Source of the DNA: Bagarius yarrelli
Lineage: Eukaryota > Chordata > Actinopteri > Siluriformes > Sisoridae
NCBI GenBank assembly: GCA_005784505.1
Contig: VCAZ01000184.1
Span: forward strand, 248,001 to 312,000
DNA length: 64,000 bases
Reading direction: 5' to 3'
Below the pieces are notes generated by a model. It made no database searches. It was not told where the DNA came from and was given only the letters and a program-made list of their open reading frames with translations. Position 1 is the stretch's first letter, and every line of letters starts with the position of its first letter. The translations under genes and the position numbers were made by a program. Positions 1 through 10,084 of the stretch are shown here, one piece after another.

Positions 1-950
1 CACAAAATCTTTGTAATCATATATTTTTAATAATTATCATAATGTAATTAGTGATAAAGACAAAACTTGGTGGAACTTGGTGGAAAATAACAACCGTTAA
101 TATACATTTGAAACAGATTTCCACACCCGCACTAGAGCAGAGGTTTAAATCCCATCTTGGGCCTCATGCAATTTTAATCTTGGAGGTGCTCACAGCACAG
201 CCAGGCTCTAACTTGGCAGCACAATTTTCTTTTTCCCTGAAACAAAGACCCAAAAGAACGAAAGCACGACAGAGTTTCATTTAAAACTGATCAATAATAA
301 TTAAAAAAAAAAAAAAGAAATACGCGCTGGAGATGAACATGTTTAGCATATGAGAAAATTTACCTTGGCAAATAGATAAAATGATGAATATTCTATTCTT
401 TATTAGCGCGAAGGACAAAAAGACAGTTCAGACTACAGCACGAAAACCATAAGCAAATCTCAATTTTGTTGTATATTAAACAGCGGGCCTGTTTTTTTTT
501 TTTTTTACATTCAAGATTGAAATGTTTGCATTCCTTGTGGTGCTATGGAGCGTGAGCCGTCCACTTTGGAGCAGAGGAATGCACATCTGGATACATCTTT
601 CCTGTGTATATGTTTCTGAAAGACTTCTTGAAAACACAGCTCTGATGCGCTCAGGAACGGAACAAAATCCTGACATGAGAAACGAGTCAAGTGCTCAAAC
701 AAACTGCAAGATAAGACTTTTGGGTTCTCAACGAACCAAAGGCTTTTTCAGCATTGTTGCCTTCTGATACAATCCAAAACCAAAGCTTTTTAGGAGCAGT
801 TACTGTTGTGTGAATAGTGGCACAAAAGCCTGCATGCAGGTAAAGCAGAGAAAAATACTGCAGGGGAGATGTAAACAACGCTGCCGATGAGGGCACGGCT
901 CTGATTTCAGTCCCTATGGAGACCACACAGCTTCTAGCTTTACTTACTGA
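1..950. other. Intergenic stretch without a recognised gene
   Basis: AT-rich sequence with an A-run near 301-316 and a T-run near 491-506. Short overlapping reading frames occur on both strands at 476-926. None resembles a known family, and none has a convincing pair of splice sites. I see no repeat I can name here. Confidence 0.5.
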
Positions 951-1225
951 ATTATTGCAATGGAATTAGATGGAATTAAATTGAAATAGACGAGAAAGGA
1001 AACTAACTGGTGGAATGAGATGGAAACGCAAGCCAGACAGTAGAATAAAATTGAACTGAATCGTATCGAGACTAAGCCAGTGAATAAAAGGAAATAAAAT
1101 GGAATTAAAGTAACTGGTGGAATATAATGGAACAGTGAGGAATGGAAAAGAATGATGTAGAATGGAATGGAATTAAACGAAAAAAAAAAAAAGTGCCATG
1201 GGACTAAATGGCGAAATATAATGAA

Positions 1226-1408
1226 ACCACATTTACGACATTTGGCAGACGCCCTTATCCAGAGTGACTTCCATTTATCTCTAAGCAAATGGGGGTTAAG
1301 GGCCTTAGTCGGAGGCCCAACAGTGGCAACGTGATGGTGCAGGGAATCGAACCCTGATCTTCCAATTAACAGTCCAACACCTTAACCACTGTGCTACCAC
1401 TTTCCCTT
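1226..1408 (-). mobile_element. tRNA-derived SINE, nearly full length
   Basis: Read on the minus strand it starts with a Pol III box A-like TGGTTAAGGTGTTGGACTG, a box B-like GGTTCGATTCC, then the GGGGCC...AAGGCCCTTAACCCCC body. The tail contains CTCTGGATAAGGGCGTCTGCCAAATG. This tail resembles the L2-type 3' end used by teleost V-SINE-like elements (family knowledge; not searched). It is the reference for the other copies listed here. Confidence 0.85.
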
Positions 1409-1418
1409 TTTTTAGATC

Positions 1419-1612
1419 ATTAACATTTACAGCATTCGGCAGACCGACTTACATTAATCTCTTTTACACAATTGAGCGGATGGGGGGGGGGGGGGGGGGT
1501 TAGGGGCCTTGCTCTGGGGCCCAGCAGTAGAAACTAAGTGGTGCTGGGAATCAAACTCTGATCTTACAATTAGCAGTCGAACACCTCAATCACTGCACTA
1601 CCACTTTCCCCT
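1419..1612 (-). mobile_element. tRNA-derived SINE with 18-base G run
   Basis: Same family and orientation as the copy just to its left. The tail lacks part of the CTCTGGATAAGG segment. A run of 18 G at 1482-1499 expands the usual short G stretch (GGGGTTA on the plus strand) of the body. Confidence 0.8.
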
Positions 1613-1623
1613 TAAAGTCAATG

Positions 1624-1748
1624 TGGGAAGTGGTAGCGCCGATCAGGGATCGATTCCCAGCACCCCCCAAGTTGCTGCTGCTGGGCCGCTTGATTGTATG
1701 AGAGAGATAAATGTAAGTCCCTTTGGATAAAAAACGCTGTAAATAAAA
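1624..1748 (+). mobile_element. tRNA-derived SINE, partial, opposite orientation
   Basis: Begins with a short GGGAAGTGGTAGC head, lacks most of the box A region, keeps a GATCGATTCCCAGCACC box B segment and has a diverged tail (TAAGTCCCTTTGGATAAAAAACGCTGTAAAT). It faces the copy at 1419-1612. Confidence 0.75.
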
Positions 1749-1873
1749 ATGCCCTAGAAAAGAACAGCAGTCAATGTAATGGAATAGAATGTTATGTAAC
1801 TAACTGTTTAAATGCAATAAAACAGAATTCCCAGAATGGAATTGGGATGTCTTGGGAACCGAATAAAAAAAAA

Positions 1874-1885
1874 TTATATATATAT

Positions 1886-1922
<37 letters not shown>

Positions 1923-1955
1923 TATATATAGATATATATATATAGATATAGATAT
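1874..1955. repeat. (TA)n microsatellite with GATA interruptions
   Basis: About 80 bases of alternating T and A interrupted by GATA words. It is likely length-variable. Confidence 0.95.
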
Positions 1956-2075
1956 CACAATATAAAATAGAAATGTCAAAAAAAATCATGATGGCATGGA
2001 AATAAAATAAATGGAGTGCAGTGGAAAGCCACAGAATAAAACAATAGAGAATGTCATGTTACGTAACTGAACGAT

Positions 2076-2880
2076 GGGAAGGAAGAGAGAGAATTTTAAC
2101 AGTCGACTTGCTTAGAAAATAACTTCTGATGAGTTTGTTGGATGGAAAACCTTCCGAGCTTTATAGAGACTCTTTATTCAGAAAATTGTCATCACTATCC
2201 AGGTAAATTCTGCTATACAAAAAGATGTTACATTTTTATTGTTTTTTGGGTTTTTTTTTTTTTAAGATTTGATAGGTTTGATGAAACCTTCTCCTAATAT
2301 AGTAGTGCTTTTTGTGTTGTTTTGTAATTTCCTTAGTATGAAGTGATTAACATAAAAACAAGCATACACACAGGGAAAGAATTTATGTCACTGCTTATTA
2401 TTATTATTATTATTATTATCATCTGTGTAGTGTCAAATGTTGCAAGATGATCAATGTAAAGATTTATTTTTGTTTTATAAAAGCAAGATGAATCGACAAT
2501 AGTCTGAAGAAGTAAACAAACAAACATTATTTCGAATGTGTGTCTATGCAACTTAGGGTGCCTATATTATAGAATTACGGTAATAACACTGCAACTTTGT
2601 ACCAAATTTAAACATTTTTGCACTGGATTAATGTAACATTATAGTAAATATTTGTAAAAGTTTATTTTTTTTTTTACATTATTACAAAATTTAGCAGCAT
2701 TTAAATGTAGAGTTAATTAGTTGTTTTATTTTTGTTTTGTTTTGTTTTTTTGTCTGAGTGATAAAAAAGATGATGTTCGTCTTTGCTGGAATGTGTAACT
2801 TCTTTACAAACAGCAAAAAAAAAACAAATATTTGTTGATATAAATAAATGATAACATCGTTAAAATAAATTCTCTTTAGT
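2076..2880. other. AT-rich stretch, no gene seen
   Basis: Contains a (TTA)n run at 2395-2419, a T-run near 2258 and a T-rich segment near 2665. Reading frames on both strands look like translated low-complexity DNA. Nothing else is supported. Confidence 0.5.
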
Positions 2881-3035
2881 CCTGTAAGAGTTTTTAACGA
2901 GGTTCTCCAGGCTGCGTGTTTGTTCCAGTGGGAAGCCAAAACTTTTCCTGCTCACTTTCGCTACCGTTCACCTCAGTTAGCTTTCAGTTCGTTTTTACAC
3001 TTAAGTCCGCGTATAAAAACTCAATTAAATCTTAC

Positions 3036-3215
3036 CTTCTATGTCTTTTAATGTCAGACAGGCATTTTGACACGGTTCCTCTCCATTGCTGGGGCTGTTT
3101 TACGTTTTTAAACCTTCTAAGCAGGACGAATAAACGCTACGGGCTACGACTTTTCCCTCGTCAGGTCCTATTGGAGGACGGCGTTGTCAGTGTGGATTTT
3201 TTCCCACCTGTATTA
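3036..3215 (-). other. Candidate non-coding first exon of a minus-strand gene
   Basis: Read on the minus strand, the sequence downstream of the promoter-like block ends in GACATAGAAG followed by GTAAGATTTA, a close match to the vertebrate donor consensus (GT at 3035-3034). Inside is an ATG at about 3090 opening only a 10-codon frame before TGA, so this would be 5' UTR or a short upstream ORF. The exon start is a guess. I cannot name the gene; it would continue left of 3036 and probably out of the window. Confidence 0.4.
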
Positions 3216-3400
3216 TGACAACCGCGCCCCCTGGATTGGGAATGGGTGATGCGTTTACGTTCCCGCCAGTAGGACATAATTTTAGCCAATCAGAATTTTA
3301 AGAAGCGGAATATTAACCAATCGTAGCAAAGGACGTTGGATTAGGCGGAATATGGGTAGGATACAAGGGTGTCGTTTTTCCGGTGTACGATAAGGAGGCC
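3160..3400 (-). promoter_or_regulatory. Promoter-like block with CCAAT boxes and E2F-like site
   Basis: CCAAT pentamers are on the plus strand at 3286-3290 and 3317-3321, and as ATTGG (minus-strand CCAAT) at 3170-3174 and 3235-3239. TTCCCGCCA at 3260-3268 is TGGCGGGAA on the minus strand, the E2F-type core. CpG density is clearly above the surroundings and no TATA box is obvious. Multiple CCAAT boxes plus E2F is a known arrangement of cell-cycle promoters (family knowledge). The direction is inferred from the donor site to the left. A bidirectional promoter is possible. Confidence 0.5.
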
Positions 3401-3722
3401 AATTAAAGGGCCAAATGTTATGTTTGTTACATTATTGTGTGGATAATCGCCAGAAATACTAGTTACAAATACTAACTAGTATTCTAGTTTTGAATTAAGT
3501 AGTGATTTTACTTACTAAAATAAATTGTAAGATAAAGTTACACTATGCATAAAACTTGTCATTAATTTAAAAAGAAAAATACATGCAAATAATATCTCAA
3601 AAAGGCTCAATAAACCAGTTAATCCTTCTTAAAACAACCGTTAAAGTAACTTTAGCATATTTCTTCGGTATTATACCTAATAAAGTAATTAACCTGCTTC
3701 CGTTTCTCTCGCGCAGCATTGA

Positions 3723-3773
3723 GACACGCCCCCTTATTTATCATATACGCATATGATAATGAGGGGGCGTGTC
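3723..3773. repeat. Near-perfect palindrome with CACGCCC arms
   Basis: A 24-base left arm (3723-3746) pairs with a 23-base right arm (3751-3773) around a 4-base ACGC loop, with one unpaired base. The outer ends read GACACGCCCCC and GGGGGCGTGTC, so each arm offers a GC-box/KLF-type CACGCCC word. It lies about 350 bp from the promoter-like block. It could be a regulatory hairpin or a very short foldback element. Confidence 0.9.
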
Positions 3774-3910
3774 CAGGATTAAAATAAGCTTCTTTGCCCA
3801 GTAGTATTAACATGTACTAGGAGTTTGTTTTGTTGTGTCGGTGCTTGATAATGATAGTTACAGGATACTACAGAAAATTAATATAGGAATATAAGCATTT
3901 ACATATTGAA

Positions 3911-4112
3911 ATGGGAAAGTGGTGGCTCATGGTTAAGGTGTTGGACTACCAACCTGGAGATTGAGGGTTCGATTTCCAGCTCCAGCTCGATTCCTAAGCC
4001 ACCACTGCTGGGCCCCTGAGCAAGGTCCTTAACCCCCAATTGCTCAGCTGTATAAATGAGATACATGTAAGTCGCTCTGGATAAGGGTGTCCGCCAAATG
4101 CTGTAAATGAAA
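3911..4112 (+). mobile_element. tRNA-derived SINE, full length
   Basis: Complete copy: box A-like GGTTAAGGTGTTGGACTACC, box B-like GGGTTCGATTTCC, GGGCCCCTGAGCAAGG body, and a TAAGTCGCTCTGGATAAGG tail ending in TGCTGTAAATGAA. It directly abuts the LINE relic that follows. Confidence 0.9.
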
Positions 4113-4114
4113 TG

Positions 4115-4275
4115 AAGCTACCAGACAGAAGGCACAGAGGAAGACCAAAAAGGAGGTATATGGATGCGATAAACGAGGACATGAAGTTAGTGGGTGTGAG
4201 TGAAGAGGATGCAGAGAAAAGGTGGAGACAGATAATTCGCTATGGTGACCCCTAAAAAGGAAGGAGAAGAAGACA
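4115..4275 (+). pseudogene. Non-LTR retrotransposon ORF2 3' end, relic
   Basis: The plus strand encodes a remnant of the basic C-terminal segment of a LINE reverse transcriptase ORF (PGR-RGRPKRR-type motif followed by a VGVSEEDAEKRWRQIIRYGDP-like end). It matches the larger relic at 45656-46062. Only the last ~50 codons survive. Confidence 0.7.
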
Positions 4276-4527
4276 CGTACATGGTTATAATGTCCAACGT
4301 GCAAATGTGGTTGAGTCATAAAGCACATAAAGTGATAAAAATAAGGTCCAATATAATAGACTGGGTTATACATAAGAGCAGGAAAGTAAAGGGTTGGTTG
4401 ATAATATCCAAGATGGTGGATAGGATACCGTAATATGTCTTATATATTGTTTGTGATTTAAAGAGATTGAATAGAATTCTGAAGAGGTGTAAGATTGCAA
4501 CCGATTACCTACTCAGCAAAGCGAATG

Positions 4528-4645
4528 GCATGAGTGGACGTGATTTTGCCAAGTAGGATGTAATCCTGGATTCACATTCTTTGGATCAGCAATTCAATCA
4601 ACCAATCATAACCAGTGTGCCGACCAAACTCGCCTCAATCCATTC
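4528..4645 (+). repeat. Interspersed repeat, left arm of an inverted pair
   Basis: The segment with GATGTAATCCTGGAT, TTCAATCAACCAATCATAACC and CCGACCAAACTCGCCTC reappears reverse-complemented at 4915-5010 and in direct orientation at 32440-32560. Together with the right arm it brackets two microsatellites. Confidence 0.7.
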
Positions 4646-4741
4646 CTCCATGTGAATCCAAATGATATCATAAATATCAAAAAAAAACATGAAATACTTA
4701 TATGACATATGTAATACATTACATGCTATACTGAACAATGT

Positions 4742-4742
<1 letters not shown>

Positions 4743-4773
<31 letters not shown>
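4743..4773. repeat. (GT)n microsatellite
   Basis: About 15 uninterrupted GT units. Confidence 0.97.
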
Positions 4774-4778
<5 letters not shown>

Positions 4779-4804
4779 AAATGTGTGTGCATGCGTGGAG
4801 ATGC

Positions 4805-4850
<46 letters not shown>

Positions 4851-4851
4851 G
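4805..4851. repeat. (ATCT)n microsatellite
   Basis: About 11 uninterrupted tetranucleotide units followed by a short GTCT run. Confidence 0.97.
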
Positions 4852-4914
4852 TTTCTGTCTGTCTGCTTACATACGTCAATACAGCCAATACATCGTTTGG
4901 CTGTATTGTAAGGG

Positions 4915-5020
4915 CAAAATGCAAAAATCGATCGAGGTGGGTTTGGTCGGTACACACTGATGACATCAGATGGTTACGACTGGTTGATTGAAATGCACAT
5001 CTTATCTGGCAAAACACATC
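4915..5020 (-). repeat. Interspersed repeat, right arm of an inverted pair
   Basis: Reverse complement of the arm at 4528-4645: GGTTTGGTCGG, GGTTACGACTGGTTGATTGAAATG. The arrangement suggests a foldback-type element about 500 bp long, although two independent insertions are also possible. Confidence 0.65.
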
Positions 5021-5976
5021 CAACGAATAACATGCTGCATTTTGCTTTTTGTGCTCCTGAGCTTATATCTGGTTTATAGGATTAAAAAAATATATAAATT
5101 TCTTATCTGAAACCTAAACGCTGCTTTAGACGATCAATTCAGTGTTGTGTGTAAGGATTGAAGAAAAAAAACCCTGCATAAGAAATGACCTTTAGATCCG
5201 AGTCAGTGCATTTCCTCTAATTATGATGAGGTTTATGATGATAAAGATGTTTTTCTCGAATGACGACAGAGATTGTGGCGGTGAACGTCGATGTTGATGA
5301 CAGCGATGATAGTAAAAATAGAAAAAATTTACAAATGTTCATGCCGTGCATGTCATCTAATAATATTGATGATGTAAATTGTTCTTAGTATGAGTGATTG
5401 GAGTAGTAGAGTTTTTTACATATGAACATATACGTTAAATTATTGTATATATTTACTTTTTTTTTTTTTTACTTTTTCTATTATTAAGAATTTTTCTGTT
5501 TTAGAATCAATTATTTAGTTGAGCTAAACTTTACTGAACTATCGAAACTATATTTTGAGAGCTTTAATCATAAACATTTACCTGATTCAGAATAAATAGT
5601 ATCTAAGTTCCAAAAAAAGCAGTTAGATTAACAAATAGCTATAAAAATGACTAACTAAAACTACTAGAAGTTCAGACTATTTGCGACTTTGTGAATACAC
5701 TCTAAAGTACACGCAACCCTTAATGCAGCATGGGATCTTCTAAAACCTGTAATCAAAACAAGCAAACCAGACACACCGAAATGCCACATCAAGATAACCG
5801 CAAATATGTCCAGTTACGACTCTGAGGATGCCAAAAAAACAAGATTCCAAAAAAAACCTCTCAGGACACCAAGCAACTGAATATCTCTGGTGGAATGGAA
5901 GCCAGAGTCTTCATGAATGTGTCAGCTCTTTAGGTCAGTTCTTTAAAGGTCTATTCACATATATGGACATAGCAGC
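5021..5976. other. Intergenic stretch, nothing recognised
   Basis: AT-rich sequence with a T-run near 5459-5471. A 68-codon plus-strand frame at 5828-6034 runs into a palindromic repeat and is not considered a gene. Confidence 0.45.
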
Positions 5977-6051
5977 GAGTATCAAAAAGTTTCGAGACAC
6001 GCCAACAGGTGGCAGCACTAAGCTTTTTTCTTAAAACTTTTTGATTCCCCT
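5977..6051 (+). mobile_element. Short palindromic MITE-like element, copy 1
   Basis: GAGTATCAAAAAGTTTCGAGACACGCC pairs imperfectly with the AAAACTTTTTGATTCCCC right end. The internal word GCCAACAGGTGGCAGCACTAAGCTT recurs, reverse-complemented, in copy 2 at 47515-47602. There is no coding capacity. The end sequence is mariner-like in character (inference). Confidence 0.7.
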
Positions 6052-6189
6052 ATTTTATGTGCACAGTGATAGTATTTATAACATTAATGGACAGATACTT
6101 TCTGTTTCTTTTTTGAGCAATCCAACAGATGTTATTTTGCATCTACGAGGTAAGATATTTAGAGATAAGCTATGTTCACCATGTTCAGG

Positions 6190-6300
6190 TAAAGAAGTGC
6201 AGTGGTTAAGGTGGTGGACTACCAATTGAAAGATCGAAGTTTGATTTCCAGTAGCACCAAGTTACCGCTACTGGACCCCTGATCAAGGCCATTAGTTTTA
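6190..6300 (+). mobile_element. tRNA-derived SINE, 5' part
   Basis: Head and box A/box B (AGTGGTTAAGGTGGTGGACT, TTTGATTTCC) are followed by the GGACCCCTGATCAAGG body. It is truncated before the tail. Confidence 0.8.
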
Positions 6301-6842
6301 TTAGTGACTCTCTAAAAAAAGTATTATTCTATCTGTATTACTAAACATAACGTTAACCCCAAATCGTCTTTAATTAAATAATAACCATGTTTTCTATCTT
6401 ATTTTTAATTTTTATTTTTATGTATCAGAGTTAAAAAGATTTATATTTCTCAATTAATCATATAAGAAGATTCGGGACAAACAGATCTTGTTTGTGGTTG
6501 TGAAACTTGTGGTTGAAATATTAAAATATTCTGCTAATTTTTTTTCTTAACTGTGTGTGTTGAGGATTAGCAAATTTTGATATTTGTTAACAATTATCGC
6601 CTCAAAATCCCAGGTTTGATCCTAATCTCAGGTGACTGACTGTGTAAAGTTTCTGTGAACAGTATTTTCTATGTACTTGTGGGTATCTCTAGATTCCCCA
6701 GCTTTTTCTCACCAGTTACTAAATTGGGGCGTTTGAGTCAATTAGAAATATTAAAAATAAAGGGATTTTGCTGACATCTTCTGGAAATATATAGCACTGC
6801 AATGGATCATGCCAAAGCCTCTTAAATATTAACTAAGCAAAG

Positions 6843-6893
<51 letters not shown>

Positions 6894-7510
6894 TAGATAG
6901 ATAGACAAACAGACAGAGAGACAGACTTTTAGTTTCAGTGAAAAGGAAAATTGTGATAAAAAAAAAAAAAACGCCTCGCCGATCTGCAGAAATGTTAATA
7001 TAACTTAGTTAATGTATAAAAAGAAATTCTGGGTGAATTCTCTTAATAAAAATAAAAAACCCAGTTTGTTGTAAGAGAATCTCACTGTATATACTGTTTC
7101 ACTGTACACACTGTTGTAGGAAAATGATTATTTATTGTGAATTATTTATTATAATAACATGCTATGAAGTGTTTTATTCAGCAGCTCTAAGAATAGTGGT
7201 ACGATGATGTGTCTTATTATAGAAAGTGCAAATTTATGGGTCTTTAAAACCCAATTTTGCAAATGTTTTGTGTCATTTTAATACTGTGGCCTGATCAGAA
7301 AACGACTCCTGCATAAAACTCCTTAAGAAAAAGCATCATTTCTGAATGATCTATTTATATGAGATAAAACGCTATCACACTTGGCCACCAGAGGGCAAAC
7401 ATGAGACTTTTATTTTTATTTTCTGTAATAGGCCATTTGTTCTATTTACACCATGTGATTGTCTTGTAAATGCATTCATGTGTTTTACCCCGGTCTTGGC
7501 ATTGGTTGGT
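6301..7510. other. Intergenic stretch with GATA/GACA microsatellite
   Basis: Contains a (GATA)n(GACA)n(GATA)n run at 6843-6926 and an A-run near 6959-6971. No gene was recognised. Confidence 0.5.
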
Positions 7511-7511
7511 T

Positions 7512-7785
7512 TCCTGATTCATTCATTTTCTATACCTGCTTATTCCCTAATTCGGGGTCACAGGAATCTGGAGTCTATCCCAGCCGTCTCTGAAAGGATG
7601 TAAAGCAGGAGCTGTGCACCCTGGACGGGTCGCCAGTCCATCAAAGGGCCACACACACACTCACACTCACTACTATGGCCAATTTAGAATCACCAATCAA
7701 CCTAACATACATGTTTGTGGGGAAGAAAACAGGGTGACCCCGAGTAAACCTAAGAAAGCACAGGGAGAACATGCTAGGGTCAACA
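7512..7785 (+). mobile_element. RTE-type LINE 3' end (Expander-like)
   Basis: Has the usual order of this abundant fish repeat: TTCATTTTCTATACCTGCTTA, TCGGGGTCACAGG, CCTGGACGGGTCGCCAGTCCATC, CACACACTCACACTCAC, ACCTAACATACATG, and GGGAGAACATGC. I place it with RTE/Expander LINE tails from memory. The last part is degraded. Confidence 0.75.
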
Positions 7786-7904
7786 TTTAGACCTAAATAT
7801 CTAAAAGTTCCAGTTTAAAATGAGTTTACACAAATATTAATATGTGATTTTTTAAGGCATTTTCCTCTATTTTAATCAACATTCATCCCATTTTTTTTAT
7901 AGGA

Positions 7905-7990
7905 TACATTTATAGTTAAGACCCTTGCTTAGGGGCCCAGCTTAGGGGCCCAGCTTAGTGATTCTGGGAATTGAACCCACAACCATCCAA
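7905..7990 (-). mobile_element. tRNA-derived SINE, fragment
   Basis: Middle part of the SINE in reverse orientation (CTTGCTTAGGGGCCCAGC... GGGAATTGAACCCA). The word CTTAGGGGCCCAG is duplicated in tandem. Confidence 0.65.
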
Positions 7991-8860
7991 AATTGTAATA
8001 ATTCATGAATTCATTTCCTCAGAATTTAATTCGTCCAGCAGAGGGCAGTGTATATTCACAAATATCAGGAGAAAATGTTGTTTTTTTTATTAGGTACTTA
8101 CTCAGATATGTTTGGACAGAGAAGACAGCATTACAGTGACACTTTAGTTTAATACCATCGTCGATGAGAGGCTGTAGGAACAGAGTCTCTTTGAGATTCA
8201 CAGCCTGAAACATAATGAGCTGGAACGTCAATACCGAGAGAATTTCTAGCTATTATACTTACCTGGTGTCCTTGAAAGCTTCCACAAGCAAGATCCTTTT
8301 TCCACGATGTAAAATATAAATCATGTTTTTATTGATAACATCAAAGTAGAAAGTTGAAAAACATCCCCATAAACGTCTCACGCTGTAATTATGTTGTGAC
8401 ACGTGCCTCTGTGTTTTAACTCAATGGCATCAAATAGTCTATAAAAGGGTTTCATGTTACAGACAAATACACACATGCGTGATAATTACACCGTCTGCGG
8501 AGTGAAAGACTGCAAAAGAAGGGATAAAATGACGGAGTTCTGTCTGTCACTAAATTATACAGCTCCAATCAGATGTTATTTGGTGCTGGATAATGAGTAA
8601 GTAATCACAGTCAATCAGTGGTGCTGCCTCACATGCCATGTTTAGCCCTATTAAAGCGCTGTCTTATAAAGGTAAGCAAGTGATTGAGCAATTGACTCCT
8701 CTAGAATTGATTTTCTGCTGGACTTTAGAGCCTCCGCTGACTTTAAAAAAAAGGACTATATCATTTCCTGAGCTCTTAAAGAGTGTGTGTGTGTATGTTT
8801 TTTTTATTTTCGTCTGGATTGTGTATGCCAACACGTGAAGCTTTAAAGTTAAAGTGTTGC
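7991..8860. other. Intergenic stretch, no gene seen
   Basis: Mixed unique sequence. Short frames at 8019-8231 (minus) and 8638-8838 (plus) have no recognisable product. Confidence 0.4.
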
Positions 8861-9650
8861 TGCTGGGATTTTTTATGTTCTAGCCATGACAGTTTCTACG
8901 GATTGGGAGCTCTTTCCGGACGAGTGCTAGATCCTGCTGCTGAGGGCAGCTTTTATTTATTTATTTTCTGCCAAGTCATAAACGTGTCAGTCAGGCTACC
9001 TCGGCTGTGCTTTGAAGCAGGGGGCTCGTGTCATGAGATACACCAGAAAACCGCCCTAACGGCAGGGTGTCGGGCTTCACTGACTCCCCACAAGGTCCAT
9101 ATCTGGACCTGGATACAGACATCACAGCCAAGAGCGAGCCAGGAACGCCAAAGTAGGCCCACGCAGATGGGGAGAGGGCGGGGGTATGGGGGTGAAAATG
9201 CTATAAATCAGTTTTAGTAATGCCTTACTGCATGAAAGAGAGGAGGTTTGGCCCTTTCACCCTCTACTATCTCTTACCCACAGCTCTTCTAACCCTTCAC
9301 ACACCCTCTGCTCTGTGTCTGACCTACAACCAAAGAGGAAAGGGACAAGGCACCAGGCTAGGGCTGAATTTAATTAGCACCTCCTCGGTTCGACCTTCCT
9401 CTCCTCCCCGGACTTGGGAGCATGAAAGAAGGCTGGCTTCAGTCCAGATGAGAAATGTTCCAATTCATCAACTTCGTCTGCTGCTGTTTCTCCGAACAGA
9501 TGCCGAAACTGGAACTAGACGGAGCTTCGAAGCTGCCTCCGAAGCTCTGCTTTACTCCTCTTCTATCTTCTCCAGTCTCCTCTCTTTTCTCATCCTTTGC
9601 TCCTCATTAGAAATCATGATTCATGCATAATGCACATCACATGGCAACTT
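8861..9650. other. GC-richer unique block of unknown role
   Basis: This block is less AT-rich than its surroundings and free of the local repeats. Two plus-strand frames (8783-9217 and 9220-9630) are open, but their products match nothing I know, and the second is Ser/Leu-rich pyrimidine translation. The end near 9600-9650 (CATGATTCATGCATAATGCAC) looks like a regulatory element. It could also be part of a 3' UTR of cntfr on the minus strand. No function is assigned. Confidence 0.3.
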
Positions 9651-10084
9651 TAGAGCTCTCCTGCTGAACAGGCTCAGGCTATTCCTTCAGTGTTCCTCAG
9701 ACAGATCTTATGGCTCATCTGCACCAGTGATGTGAGGAACTAATGAGAAGCAGAGACTGCTGAGATTAAATCACGCCCATCCAAACAGTGCTCATATTCC
9801 TTAGTCCAAACAAAGCTGCAGGTCTGTGCTGTGATAAAAAAAAACATGTAGTCAGTAACAAAGGATTTAAAAAAATAAAAATAAAGGCTTCCTCTGAGCA
9901 GAGGCACAGCAACGGGCAGATGGCCATATTTAAACAATCTAAAATGGCATTATTAACATAACATGGAGAAATATAACTGTGTCCCTTATAAGGGGCCCCA
10001 TCTCATGTTACGCTGGCTGTGCTTGCTTTTTCCTAATGCTTTGGCCGCCAATCCTAATGCTTTGGCCGCTCCTGGACCATAGGA

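Larger units (their letters stand above)
953..2075. repeat. Degenerate TGGAAT-like repeat tract, interrupted
   Basis: Between 953 and 1190 the words TGGAAT, TGGAATT and GGAATGGAAT recur every 5-25 bases. The same words return at 1775-1860 and, weaker, at 1985-2060. The tract is split by three SINE copies and a TA microsatellite, so one older simple-sequence array probably received later insertions. It carries no gene; a minus-strand frame at 944-1288 is just the repeat read as Phe/Ser/Ile-rich peptide. Confidence 0.55.

Noticed and set aside
511..702. Minus-strand ORF with ordinary amino-acid composition
   Set aside because: It overlaps another open frame and a plus-strand one, has no recognisable family and no good splice sites.
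1226..1408. tRNA gene-like box A and box B
   Set aside because: The promoter boxes belong to a SINE with body and L2-like tail; no cloverleaf with an intact anticodon arm is apparent. The same holds for the other ~20 copies.
2691..2939. Minus-strand ORF starting MASHWNKHAAW downstream of the promoter-like block
   Set aside because: After about 25 codons it is AT-rich low-complexity translation; the better signal is the donor at 3035, which would splice it out.
4743..4851. Possible CRISPR-like array
   Set aside because: These are uninterrupted GT and ATCT microsatellites without spacers, in a vertebrate genome.
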